NCBI RefSeq assembly: GCF_004341625.1
Contig: NZ_SLZG01000003.1
Coordinates: 495,045-559,044 of the forward strand
Source: Rhizobium sp. BK376
Lineage (GTDB): Bacteria > Pseudomonadota > Alphaproteobacteria > Rhizobiales > Rhizobiaceae
Length of the DNA stretch: 64,000 nucleotides
Direction of reading: 5' to 3'
The notes under the pieces were generated by a model that saw only the letters and a list, made by a program, of their open reading frames with translations, had not been told where the DNA came from and ran no database searches. The position numbers were made by a program, and so were the translations under genes. This document shows positions 8,206 to 16,964 of the stretch, in pieces; within the stretch, counting starts at the first letter, position 1; every line of letters starts with the position of its first letter.

Positions 8206-9689
8206 GGGGCAAATTCCTCTTGTGACCCGAACTTCAGGACGCTGCGAACGAGCGCGTCGATGTCCGAGTGATGCGTACGATGATTGACGATGGCAGCGCG
8301 GATTGCAGGCCGGCCGTCGATAAGGGTCAGGGATGGTGCGACGGAGCCTTCGGCATGGAGCCGTTCGACGATCCGCGCGTTGATTTCAGCAGGCACGTTG
8401 CCCCCACGGCCTGAATAGGAGAAGCACACGATATTGAGCGCGACAGGCGCAAGAAGGCGCAGAGCCGGCTCGTTTTCGATCCTCTGGCCCAGACGGCGGG
8501 CAAGGAGGCAGTTGGCCTTGATCGAATCTCCGATGGCCCTGAGGCCATAGGTCTTGATCGTGAACCAGGTCTTCAATGCTCGAAAGCCGCGCGACAGATC
8601 CGGACCATAGTCACAGGGCCACCAGTCGCCACCCGCCAGGCCAGTCTTGGCGCGCGTCAAGTAGGCTGATTGGGAGGCGAATGTCTCGCGTTGCAGTTCG
8701 CTGTCACGCACAAGAAGGAAGCCTGCGTCATAGGGGACCTGACCCCACTTGTGAAAGTCGAACGCAAGCGAATCGCATGTTTCGATGCCCGCAAAGAGCG
8801 GCGCCAACTCTTCGGACAAGACTCCCAAAGCGCCCAGCGCGCCGTCTATGTGAAGATGGAGGTCATGGGTGTCGGCGATTTTGCGGAGTGCGATCAGATC
8901 GTCGACGGCGCCGGTATTGACAGTGCCTGCGGTTCCGACGATCAGAAACGGCTGGTTTCCGGCTTCCAGATCGCGGGCAATTTGTGTTTGAAGGGCCGCA
9001 ACATCCATCTGCCCAAGCGCGTTGACGGCAATGCGTCGAAGGTTATCGCTGCCGATCCCCGCCATCTCCATCGCGCGTGGCACGCAACCGTGCACTTCAC
9101 TCGACGTGTAGGCCACAAGTCGGGGGCCTGAGGCTACTCCCTGGGTGCGAGCCGCCGCGCCGAGGGCTTTTGTTCTCGCAAGGAGGACAGCGACGAAATT
9201 CGCCTGGGACGCGCCGGTGAGAAACAGCCCTCCCGCCGATTTCGGGAAGGAGAACAGGTCCCGTGCCCAGGCAGCTATCTGGCGTTCGACCTGTATCGGC
9301 ATATGGTCGCGGCCGCCGAGATTGGCATTCAGCCCGGCCGCCAGCATCTCGGCCAGCATTCCGGCAACCGTGCCGCCGCCCTGAACCCAGCCCATGAAGC
9401 CGGGATGGATGTTTCCGCCGCCGTAGGGGAGAATATTGTCCCGAAACATCGCATGGACGTCAGCCAGTTCCATGGGCTGGGCCGGCAGCTCTTCGTCAAA
9501 CAGCGCGCGGGCGGAAGAAGGCGCGGGCTGCCATAGTGGTCGCTCGCGTAGCGTCTCCAGATGATCCAGCATATCGTCCAGCATCCGATGACCCTGGTCG
9601 CGCAGTGCCTGCCAATCCTCCGGGTCAAGGCTTGTCGCCGGGCGGCGCTCGTCTTCTCCCTGAATTCCTGCACTCTGAAGGGTCAGCAT
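8202..9689 (-). CDS. group II PLP-dependent amino acid decarboxylase
   Basis: This is the first gene of the operon. The 495-residue protein belongs to the aromatic-L-amino-acid/glutamate decarboxylase family, which removes CO2 from an amino acid to give an amine. Markers are P-x-x-G-W-V-Q-G-G-G-T and F-L-T-G-A-S-Q-A-N near the N-terminus, a conserved His in S-S-E-V-H-G, L-H-I-D-G-A-L-G-A with the PLP-binding Asp, and D-F-H-K-W-G-Q-V-P-Y-D with the Schiff-base Lys314. The ATG at 9689 follows GGAG five bases upstream. A TTG at 9737 would add 16 residues with no ribosome binding site, so I reject it. The substrate (aromatic, Glu, Asp or 2,4-diaminobutyrate type) cannot be told by eye. Confidence 0.85.
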   Translation of the reverse strand: MLTLQSAGIQGEDERRPATSLDPEDWQALRDQGHRMLDDMLDHLETLRERPLWQPAPSSARALFDEELPAQPMELADVHAMFRDNILPYGGGNIHPGFMGWVQGGGTVAGMLAEMLAAGLNANLGGRDHMPIQVERQIAAWARDLFSFPKSAGGLFLTGASQANFVAVLLARTKALGAAARTQGVASGPRLVAYTSSEVHGCVPRAMEMAGIGSDNLRRIAVNALGQMDVAALQTQIARDLEAGNQPFLIVGTAGTVNTGAVDDLIALRKIADTHDLHLHIDGALGALGVLSEELAPLFAGIETCDSLAFDFHKWGQVPYDAGFLLVRDSELQRETFASQSAYLTRAKTGLAGGDWWPCDYGPDLSRGFRALKTWFTIKTYGLRAIGDSIKANCLLARRLGQRIENEPALRLLAPVALNIVCFSYSGRGGNVPAEINARIVERLHAEGSVAPSLTLIDGRPAIRAAIVNHRTHHSDIDALVRSVLKFGSQEEFAP

Positions 9690-10098
9690 CCCTGCTCCGC
9701 ATGTTAAAAAATATCGCGGCCTATGGCGGCTAATCAATGTGTCGCAATGCGGATGGCATTCCGGTGATCGATCGCAATTTGTCGTCGGGAGACAGTAACC
9801 CCCCTAAGTTGGCGCGAGGCTGACTTGCCGTTTAGGCGAATTTGAATGGGGTCATTGCACTTATGGCCTGCAAAAAGCAGCGACCCGATCGACGGAACTG
9901 GATCGTAGCTTGTGTCTGACAACGCCATGGCAGCTAGTCACTTGCCTGATGCCATCAGGTTTTGTTAACTATAAATCGCAAGTGATTTGCTCCAAGCGAC
10001 GAGCCACGCCGGGATTTTCCCGCTGGTGGGCATGATGCCGAATGGTCGCTGCCGGTTTCTCCGGCCTGCTCCTTTCCATGAAAACAACGGGCCATTCC
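9690..10098. other. divergent region: PLP operon / third flagellin
   Basis: These 409 bases lie between the reverse-strand decarboxylase operon and the forward flagellin and must hold both promoters. Apart from the repeat and TATAAA noted at 9945-9975, I see no gene or named element. Partial TGGC...TTGC pairs near 9815 and 9928 have the wrong spacing for sigma-54. Confidence 0.45.
9945..9975 (+). promoter_or_regulatory. candidate promoter/operator of third flagellin
   Basis: A perfect inverted repeat CCTGATG-C-CATCAGG (9945-9959) is followed at 9964-9975 by GTTAACTATAAA, the same 12-mer found before flaB. If TATAAA is the -10 box, the repeat covers the -35 zone, a common operator position. 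The match between the two flagellin leaders is direct. The role is inferred. Confidence 0.4.
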
Positions 10099-11079
10099 AT
10101 GAGCAGCACCGTGACATCCAACGCTTTCACACTCGGCGCGCTTGTCATCCTACGCGGGGTGAACAAGGATCTGGATACCGTTGAGAAGCAGGTGTCGTCC
10201 AACCTGCGCATTCAGACGGCTGCCGACGATCCGTCCTACTGGTCGATGGCAACGACGATGCGTTCCGACACCTCGACCCTGTCGACGATCGGGGACGCAC
10301 TTTCGCTCGGTGCCGCGAAGGTCGATACCGCCTATACCGGACTGACCTCGGCGATTGACGTCGTCACCAAGATCCAATCCTTGCTGGTCTCGGCGAAATC
10401 GCCGGGTGTCGACAAAGATCAGATGAACGTCACCCTCGGTCAGTATGAGGACCAGCTCAATACGATCACGCAGGCGGCAACCATTTCCGGCGAGAACTGG
10501 CTCTATAACGACGACCAGAACGTCAACTCGACGAAGACGATCGTCAGTAACTTTGTCCGTGGGACCGATGGATCGGTCTCTCTCGCAACCGTAAACTATG
10601 ATGCGACGCCGGCCGTGCTCATCGATACCGTTGATCCGAGCCGCGGATTGTTTACCAAGGATATCGACGCCAGTCAGCTCAATCCGGATGGAGCCTCGTC
10701 ACCGGCGCGGAACTACTATCTGCTTGCAGCCACCGGCGGCACGCCCCCTGCGGACGGCACTGCCGTCACCATATCGAATTCCACCAGCGATGATCAGATG
10801 AGCGATATGATCAGCGTCGTGGATTCGATCCTGAAGCAGCTGACCTCCTCGGCAGCAGATCTTGGTGTTGTCAGCAAGCGCGTCGACGAGCAGTCGACAT
10901 TCGTCTCGCAGCTCGGCGATACCGTCACCCAGACTGTGGGCAATCTCGTCGATACGGATATGGACGAGGCGTCCAGCCGCGTATCGGCGCTGACGGCAGC
11001 ACAGCAGATGGCCGTCCAGTCGGTATCAATGGCCAACACCATGGCAAGCAAGATTCTCATTCTGCTTCAGGGTAAATGA
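10099..11079 (+). CDS. diverged third flagellin (FlaC/FlaD-like)
   Basis: This 326-residue flagellin is about 70 residues shorter than FlaA and FlaB, mainly in the central variable region. It keeps the N-terminal pattern (L-R-I-Q-T-A-A-D-D-P-S-Y-W-S, then T-M-R-S-D), I-S-G-E-N-W-L, and the C-terminal D-T-D-M-D-E-A-S-S-R-V. Its C-terminus (K-I-L-I-L-L-Q-G-K) differs from the usual S-L-F-R end. The start M-S-S-T-V-T-S-N-A-F at 10099 aligns with the FlaA start. Upstream in-frame ATGs at 10042 and 10078 would add non-homologous residues. Rhizobia often have such a minor flagellin, but the paralogue letter is not certain. Confidence 0.88.
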   Translation: MSSTVTSNAFTLGALVILRGVNKDLDTVEKQVSSNLRIQTAADDPSYWSMATTMRSDTSTLSTIGDALSLGAAKVDTAYTGLTSAIDVVTKIQSLLVSAKSPGVDKDQMNVTLGQYEDQLNTITQAATISGENWLYNDDQNVNSTKTIVSNFVRGTDGSVSLATVNYDATPAVLIDTVDPSRGLFTKDIDASQLNPDGASSPARNYYLLAATGGTPPADGTAVTISNSTSDDQMSDMISVVDSILKQLTSSAADLGVVSKRVDEQSTFVSQLGDTVTQTVGNLVDTDMDEASSRVSALTAAQQMAVQSVSMANTMASKILILLQGK

Positions 11080-11095
11080 CCGCGGGCGTTCCAAA

Positions 11096-11134
11096 CGCGG
11101 AGGCGGTCGACCACAAGGTCGATCGCTTTCCGCG
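11096..11134 (+). terminator. strong hairpin downstream of third flagellin
   Basis: CGCGGAGGCGGTCGACC pairs with GGTCGATCGCTTTCCGCG across an ACAA loop, about 17 pairs with one bulged T. No T-run follows, so it may be a factor-dependent terminator or an mRNA-stabilising 3' stem rather than a classical terminator. Confidence 0.6.
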
Positions 11135-11358
11135 GATCATGTGTCGGCATCATTCATCTTCGCACAAGTTTGACTTCGTACTTTCGGACCAGAAGGCATG
11201 CTCCCGCTGCTCTGGCCGGTATGCCCAGGCCGAATTTTCGGCTGCAGGACGGAAACCGCAAGCGTGATGATCGACGTTTTGAGCATGAAGAATGAGATTG
11301 AAGGCCCAGCGGGCCACGTCTGGCAGCAATATCCGCTCACAGAGGAGGCGTACGAATC

Positions 11359-11994
11359 ATGAGCCCCTCTCTTTCCCGTTATCTTAAGGACTTCAGCGCC
11401 GAACAGGCGCCACCCCCTCCAGTCATTCCGACGATATCCTTCGCAGAGGAGCCGATCTTTGCGGATATTCCCGCAGAGCCCCCGGTCGATGTGGAGGCAG
11501 AGCGGCGCGAGGCCTATGCCGAAGGGCAGGAAGCCGCGACGCTCGAGCTGGGTGAGAAGCATCGCGCCGAACTGGAAGCGATCGAGGCCACCCATCGCGA
11601 AGAACTGGAAGCACTCGAGGCCAAGTACAAGGTGGAGATGGCCGAACAGATCGCCGAGAAGCTGAAGGCCATTGCGGCGGCGCTCGGTGACGCTGTCAGC
11701 GTCGAGACTGCAAAGGCGCTCTCGCCCATCATGACCGAGGAATTGATCGAGAGGGCAGTGGCTGACCTTGCAACTTTGGTCACGGTCGCCATCCTCGACG
11801 GGGAGGCCGGGCCGATTACAGTCAGCGGTCCTCGCGATCTCTTCGACAATCTTTCCGAGCATCTCGGCGAGCACGCGGAACTGCTGCGGCACGTCGAGGC
11901 GGAGGATGTCGATCTCACTGTGACGATTGGTGAAAGCGTTCTGGTGACCCGCATGTCTGCCTGGGCCGATAGCTTGAGGAAGGTTCTGGAATGA
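11359..11994 (+). CDS. FliH-like protein upstream of motB
   Basis: A 211-residue protein with an N-terminal Pro-rich stretch, a long Glu/Ala/Lys-rich coiled coil (about 45-115) and a C-terminal alpha/beta domain. This layout resembles FliH and V-type ATPase subunit E, which regulate the export ATPase. It is the first gene of the mot operon: its stop overlaps motB by four bases. AGGAGG lies ten bases before the ATG. Rhizobial genomes have a conserved reading frame in this place ahead of motB. The FliH role is inferred from architecture, not from close sequence identity. Confidence 0.65.
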   Translation: MSPSLSRYLKDFSAEQAPPPPVIPTISFAEEPIFADIPAEPPVDVEAERREAYAEGQEAATLELGEKHRAELEAIEATHREELEALEAKYKVEMAEQIAEKLKAIAAALGDAVSVETAKALSPIMTEELIERAVADLATLVTVAILDGEAGPITVSGPRDLFDNLSEHLGEHAELLRHVEAEDVDLTVTIGESVLVTRMSAWADSLRKVLE

Positions 11995-13355
11995 GTGAGG
12001 GCGAAAACCACCACAGCGGCAAGCACGAGATCATCATCGTCAAGCGTCATGGCGGCGGCGCCCATGACGGCGCCCATGGCGGCGCCTGGAAGATCGCCTA
12101 TGCGGACTTCATGACCGCGATGATGGCCTTCTTCCTTGTGATGTGGCTGGTCAATGCTGCAAACCAGCAGACGCAGGCCTCGGTCGCATCCTATTTCAAT
12201 CCCATCAAGCTAGCCGACGAGAAGCCGACGCAAAAGGGGTTGAAGAAGCCTGTCGATCAGGCGGACGGCGAAGAAAAAGCTGAGAAATCAAAGCAGAAGG
12301 AAGACCAGCAGACCAACGGTGCTTCTGCCAAGACCGGAGACGACCAGACCTCGACGAGCGGCGACCAGACGAACTACTCCGAGGCGGATTTCTTCGAGAA
12401 CCCCTATTCCGTTCTGGCGGAGATCGCCCAGGAAGTCGGGCAACAGGCCAATGTGAGCGCCAAGGGCGAGGGCGGTGCGGCCGAATCCGGTCCCGCAACG
12501 GGTGCCGACGGCGGGAAGGCCTATCGCGACCCCTTCGACCCGGATTTCTGGACCAAGCAGGTTCAGATCTCCACAACGTCGAAGAATACGCCGCAGGGCG
12601 AGGAGAGCACCGCTGCCGAGGCTGCGGCGAAGGGTGAGGTCGTCGCGATGGCAAAGGCCACGGCGACGGATCAGGGCGAAGTGACAGAGCAGCCGCAGAC
12701 GCCCGAGGACCAGGCCGACAGCCAGGTGACGAAGCCGCAAACGCCGGATCAGAAAAAGCATCCGGGCAAGCAGCCGCAAACTCCGTCGCAGGGCGCGCAG
12801 GATCAGGCAGCCAACGATAAGGCGGATGCCGCGCTGGATCAGGCGTCGCCGAACAAGGCATCGACGCCGCCTCCCACCAAGGCTGAGCAGCAGCAGGCCC
12901 AGGATCTGAAGCAGGCAATCGACAAGCAGATCAGCGGCGTCGCCGGCCAATTGGCAGAGGGACTGCAGGTGACCCCGGCCGAAGGCGGCCTGCTGGTGAC
13001 GATTTCCGACCAGGGCAATGATCCGATGTTCAACGTCGGCTCAGCAGTGCCGCGCAAGGAGATGGTTCTTGCCATGGAAAAGATCGGTAAGATCCTTTCC
13101 GACAAGAAGGGCGCGGTGGTGATACGCGGCCACACGGACGGCAGGCCTTTCCTCAAGGATGGGCAGAACGACAACTGGAGATTGTCTCTGGACCGTGCGC
13201 AAAGCGCCTACTACATGCTGGTTCAGGGCGGGCTGGACGAGAAGAGAATATCGCAGGTATCGGGCTTCGCCGATCGGCGGCTGAAGCTGCCGAACGACCC
13301 CTTCAATGATGCCAACCGGCGTATCGAGATTCTGATTCAGGGTAACCAAGGCTAG
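11991..13355 (+). CDS. motB: flagellar motor stator protein MotB
   Basis: MotB anchors the stator to peptidoglycan and carries the proton-accepting Asp. The 454-residue protein has a His/Gly-rich cytoplasmic head, one membrane segment starting [12 protein letters not shown] with the critical Asp39, a very long Gln/Lys/Asp/Thr-rich linker (about 70-310) and a C-terminal OmpA-like peptidoglycan-binding domain ([16 protein letters not shown]). Length exceeds that of E. coli MotB (about 308) because of the linker, as is usual in rhizobia that also have MotC. The motA gene is not in the window. Confidence 0.95.
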   Translation: MSEGENHHSGKHEIIIVKRHGGGAHDGAHGGAWKIAYADFMTAMMAFFLVMWLVNAANQQTQASVASYFNPIKLADEKPTQKGLKKPVDQADGEEKAEKSKQKEDQQTNGASAKTGDDQTSTSGDQTNYSEADFFENPYSVLAEIAQEVGQQANVSAKGEGGAAESGPATGADGGKAYRDPFDPDFWTKQVQISTTSKNTPQGEESTAAEAAAKGEVVAMAKATATDQGEVTEQPQTPEDQADSQVTKPQTPDQKKHPGKQPQTPSQGAQDQAANDKADAALDQASPNKASTPPPTKAEQQQAQDLKQAIDKQISGVAGQLAEGLQVTPAEGGLLVTISDQGNDPMFNVGSAVPRKEMVLAMEKIGKILSDKKGAVVIRGHTDGRPFLKDGQNDNWRLSLDRAQSAYYMLVQGGLDEKRISQVSGFADRRLKLPNDPFNDANRRIEILIQGNQG

Positions 13356-13360
13356 CTTCA

Positions 13361-14665
13361 ATGGCGCGCGCAAGGCATCGCTACAGCATCGCATTGGCCC
13401 TGGCTCTCGGCACGCTCGTGTCGGGAGCCGGTCGCGCTGAAGATCAGGGCGATCTTCCTCCCTACAAGATGCTGCGCTCATTGCAATTCGTCCAGGATTC
13501 AGTCGTTCTTGGCGACAATTCCGCCGGCGAAATGCAGCGCTTCATGCTGTCGACGCTGGACGAGCGCCTGCGCAACGCGGACAAGTCCGTTTTCGACGAT
13601 GGCCGCAACGTCGATGCCGTCATGATCTACGCGATGAGCGGCGGCAATCCCGACACGCTCGAATATCTTATGTCCCGCGATGTCGATGGACATTTCGACA
13701 ACCGCGTCGCCGACCTCCTGCGGAAATATCTGAGCGGCAAGGGTTTGCTCGTCGTCAATTCGCTGGCCGATGTCGCCAAGGAATATCGCGACAAGAAGAT
13801 CGGTCCTTACCTTTCGCTGGTTGCCGGAAACGTCATGATGGGGAAGAACCCGAAGGCGGCGCTGCAGCTCTTCGATTGGGCGAGGTTGACTGCGCCCGGA
13901 ACGATTGTCGAAGAGGCCGCCCTGCGTCGCTCTGTCACGCTGACAGCGCAAGCTGGAATGATTCCCGAGGCTCTCGGCTACTCGCAGCGGTATGTCCGCC
14001 GGTTCCTGCATTCGCCCTATGCCGGCCAGTTCGCCGATCAGTTTGTGCAGCTGGTGGTTGATCACAGCGCCGACGTCAAGCAGCAGGATATTATCGACAT
14101 TCTTTCCTTCATGGACCCACCGCGGCAGCGGGAAGTCTACCTGCGCATTGCGCGGCGATCGGCGGTCGCCGGCAAGATGGATCTGGCAAAGCTTGCTTCC
14201 ACCCGAGCGCAGGATATCGGCAGCGATGGCAGTGATTCGTTCAATGCGCTCGCAAGTTTTTACGGCGGCATCGCCAATATTTCCTCACCAGATATCGGCG
14301 TTGCAGTCCGGGATATCAATCAGATCCCCGAGGGCGAGCTCAACCCGCGAGACCGTGCTCTTCGCGATGCCGCAAAGGCTGTAGCAGATGCCGTTATGCG
14401 CGAACCGGATGCCAAAAGCCTCGCGCAAGGCTCGCAAATTAATATTTCTAATGAAGATAATGCTGAACACGGTGGCGCCGCTGCTTCGCAGACGGAGGGG
14501 AACCAACCCCAGATTGCGGCGAGTGTTGGGCAAGGAGCCGCTGATGCGGCCCCGACCCAGAAGGGAGATGGGCAGGAGGCCGCTTCTCCGTTCAATACAT
14601 TCGTCACGACAAGCCGCTCGAAGCTGGATGCAATCGACGGCCTGTTGAAACAGGAAAGTCATTGA
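13361..14665 (+). CDS. motC: periplasmic motility protein MotC
   Basis: MotC is a rhizobial periplasmic protein thought to bind MotB and tune stator opening. The 434-residue product has a signal peptide (basic start, hydrophobic A-L-A-L-A-L-G-T-L-V core, cleavage near G-R-A at 24-26), then a helical domain rich in short repeats and a low-complexity Asn/Gln/Gly-rich C-terminal part. It starts five bases after motB and its stop is three bases before the fliK ATG, so motB-motC-fliK form one unit. Confidence 0.9.
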   Translation: MARARHRYSIALALALGTLVSGAGRAEDQGDLPPYKMLRSLQFVQDSVVLGDNSAGEMQRFMLSTLDERLRNADKSVFDDGRNVDAVMIYAMSGGNPDTLEYLMSRDVDGHFDNRVADLLRKYLSGKGLLVVNSLADVAKEYRDKKIGPYLSLVAGNVMMGKNPKAALQLFDWARLTAPGTIVEEAALRRSVTLTAQAGMIPEALGYSQRYVRRFLHSPYAGQFADQFVQLVVDHSADVKQQDIIDILSFMDPPRQREVYLRIARRSAVAGKMDLAKLASTRAQDIGSDGSDSFNALASFYGGIANISSPDIGVAVRDINQIPEGELNPRDRALRDAAKAVADAVMREPDAKSLAQGSQINISNEDNAEHGGAAASQTEGNQPQIAASVGQGAADAAPTQKGDGQEAASPFNTFVTTSRSKLDAIDGLLKQESH

Positions 14666-14667
14666 TC

Positions 14668-16164
14668 ATGGTGGGTGTCGGTATTCCAAGCGCTCCGGTA
14701 GGGGCGGGTTCAACTGTCGCTACGAAAGGCGCCAGCAGCGCCAAGGGCCACGGCCATGGCGGTAGCCATGGTGACGATTTCTTCGATGTTCTGAGCAAGG
14801 CCGCGGGTGGCGACGGTGACGATCAGTCCGATGGCGAAGCCTCGGGCGCATTGGACGGCAACGATGGTGCTCAGGACGGCGGGAGCGCCGGTGCCCTGAC
14901 AGGGTTGGTCACCGGCGCATCAGGCCGCGGACGCCGAAGCAAGCCGTTGATTGATCTTCAAAAGACATCGTTCAATGGACAAGTGAACCACGCTGCCGAA
15001 AAGACCGGCACCGACGAAAAGTCGGCAACTGCGGCGTCGAAGCTGCAGGCTGCAAATGCGGCTCAGATGGCCAAGGGTCAGAAGCAGGGCGGAAAGGGCG
15101 CGTCTTCCCTCGAAACCTCCTCTGCGGGCGACGGGCTCAAGGAAGAGCAACACGTCGGCAAGACGACCAAGGACACGGCGTCCTCAATCGGCGACGACGG
15201 CAGCAAGTCTGAACAATCTCATTCCAAGGGCGCCGCTTCCGATGCGCTGTCACTGCTTCACGGTCAATCCGGTGGCGATCCGGCGCTTGCGGCACAGGCG
15301 ATCCTGAGCAATGCACCGCAGGCCTCAGGTAGTCAGCGTTCCTCGAAGGACGCGGACCGCAATGCGACCGTAAAGGACGTTCAGTCGGCATCGCTCCATG
15401 CCGGAGCTGATACATCGGTTGCCGACACTGGCGACGCCGATGCCTCCGGCAAGGCTTTCAGGTTGAGCCGTGCCGACGGACGCGGACAGTCGCTCGATAT
15501 GTCGATCGGCAAGGGCAAGGATCAGGCCGCAGAAGTCGATGTGAAGGCATCGACCGGCGGCGCATCGGGTGCAGATGTAACCGTGCTCGATTCACGTCGC
15601 TATCTCGGTCTCGCGCCGGGATCGAATTCCTCGGCCGTCATCGGCTCGATGAGCGGCGACGGGGAATGGTCGAGCGCCATGCAGCCGGGTTCGGCGCTCT
15701 CCAACGAGGCAAGCTGGACAGGCACCGGCAAGGTCGTCAACACTTTGAAAATCGAGTTGAACCCCGCCGATCTCGGCGTCGTCACGGCGACGATGCGCTT
15801 GTCGGGCGATGATCTCACGGTCGATTTGAAGGTTCAATCCGGCGAGGCCTATCGCCAGCTTCATAACGATCAGGGCGCAATGATGGACGCGCTGCGCTCT
15901 CAGGGCTACTCGGTCGACAAGATCACCGTGACGCTCGTGGCTCCGTCGCAGACGGAGGCGAATTCCCAGTCTGGCTTCCAGGGTCAGTCCCAGCAGCAAT
16001 CCCTGCCAAACCAGGGACAGAGCAACGGACAGGCACGCGGACAAAACTATTCAGGGCAGCAGTTCGATGGAAATGACATCGGTAGGACCTCGGGCGAAAT
16101 GGGCACGGAAGATAACACTTCTGGCAGCTATCGGCGCGGCGGCTCTGGCGACGTCTATCTCTGA
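14668..16164 (+). CDS. fliK: flagellar hook-length regulator FliK (MotD)
   Basis: This 498-residue protein is the rhizobial FliK, first named MotD, which sets hook length and switches export specificity. The first 330 residues are Gly/Ser/Lys/Asp-rich and disordered-looking, as in other FliK rulers. The Flg_hook domain lies at about 345-425 with L-K-I-E-L-N-P-A-D-L-G-V-V and L-K-V-Q-S-G-E-A-Y-R-Q-L. The C-terminal tail is Gln/Ser/Gly-rich. The ATG at 14668 is preferred over a TTG two codons earlier. The last ~98 bases overlap the next gene in another frame, which is unusual. Confidence 0.92.
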   Translation: MVGVGIPSAPVGAGSTVATKGASSAKGHGHGGSHGDDFFDVLSKAAGGDGDDQSDGEASGALDGNDGAQDGGSAGALTGLVTGASGRGRRSKPLIDLQKTSFNGQVNHAAEKTGTDEKSATAASKLQAANAAQMAKGQKQGGKGASSLETSSAGDGLKEEQHVGKTTKDTASSIGDDGSKSEQSHSKGAASDALSLLHGQSGGDPALAAQAILSNAPQASGSQRSSKDADRNATVKDVQSASLHAGADTSVADTGDADASGKAFRLSRADGRGQSLDMSIGKGKDQAAEVDVKASTGGASGADVTVLDSRRYLGLAPGSNSSAVIGSMSGDGEWSSAMQPGSALSNEASWTGTGKVVNTLKIELNPADLGVVTATMRLSGDDLTVDLKVQSGEAYRQLHNDQGAMMDALRSQGYSVDKITVTLVAPSQTEANSQSGFQGQSQQQSLPNQGQSNGQARGQNYSGQQFDGNDIGRTSGEMGTEDNTSGSYRRGGSGDVYL

Positions 16165-16684
16165 CGCACAGGCCTCCGCCGGCAGTTCTGCGTCGGGCCT
16201 GTGTGAACGCGAGATCCGGTCCGCAGCGGCGAAATATGGCATCCCGGAGGGCATCCTTTACTCGGTCGGGTTGACGGAAACGGGGCGGAAGGGATCGCTT
16301 GATGCCTACGCCATGAACATCGAGGGGAAGGCGGTATTTCCGCCTTCGGAAAGTGCAGCGCTTCAGGAGTTTGCGATAGCCCGTCAAGGCGGCGCGAAGC
16401 TGATCGACGTTGGTTGCATGCAGATCAACCAATACTTCCATGGCGAGAATTTTTCTTCTGTGGAAGCCATGTTCGATCCGCATAGCAATGTCGAATATGC
16501 GGCCAAATTCCTGCGCGATCTCCATGACAGGCATGAGACCTGGACGATGGCGGTTGCACGCTATCACGCCGGCCCGAACAACAATCCCGCGCAGAAGGTA
16601 TATGTGTGTCGGGTGATCGCCAATCTCGTGGCGACAGGCTATGGCAAATGGACCCCGAACGCGGCCTCATTTTGCCAGAATTGA
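16067..16684 (+). CDS. periplasmic lytic transglycosylase-like protein
   Basis: A 205-residue secreted protein with a signal peptide (R-A-K-W-A-R-K, then a hydrophobic I-T-L-L-A-A-I-G-A-A-A-L core, cleavage near A-Q-A-S-A) and an SLT-type domain. Catalytic Glu is likely in G-L-T-E-T-G. D-V-G-C-M-Q-I-N and Y-H-A-G-P match the conserved G-L-M-Q-I and Y-N-A-G motifs. It could open peptidoglycan for rod or stator assembly, a role FlgJ plays in enterobacteria but the FlgJ-like gene here lacks. The start is at 16067 or 16073. Either way the signal peptide is encoded inside the 3' end of fliK. Confidence 0.8.
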   Translation: MEMTSVGPRAKWARKITLLAAIGAAALATSISDAQASAGSSASGLCEREIRSAAAKYGIPEGILYSVGLTETGRKGSLDAYAMNIEGKAVFPPSESAALQEFAIARQGGAKLIDVGCMQINQYFHGENFSSVEAMFDPHSNVEYAAKFLRDLHDRHETWTMAVARYHAGPNNNPAQKVYVCRVIANLVATGYGKWTPNAASFCQN

Positions 16685-16748
16685 TAAGCTGTTAAGTTGT
16701 ATTTCTGCCACATCCAAGAGTCCTCCAATGTGGCGAGAATGCGGAAAG

Positions 16749-16804
16749 AAAAAGGACGGCAAGAGTGACCGTCATAATCTCTTAACTTTTCCACCGTCCT
16801 TTTG
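16749..16804 (+). repeat. inverted repeat after mot operon, possible terminator
   Basis: AAAAGGACGG (16750-16759) is the exact reverse complement of CCGTCCTTTT (16794-16803). The 34-base loop has its own AGAG/CTCT pair. It ends in four T's and lies after the last gene of the mot operon, so a terminator is plausible, though the loop is long. Confidence 0.5.
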
Positions 16805-16964
16805 TGTCAATTTGGTTCAATAGCCACTAGATGTAGTTCAAATCGGCGCTTGAATCTTAATCAATTATTAATTTCTGCCACTGACTTCCCACAGTTGTTC
16901 GTGATTCCCGCGATTCGTACTCATCGCTCATCGGGTAACACCACACTGATTCGGAGGCGGACGA

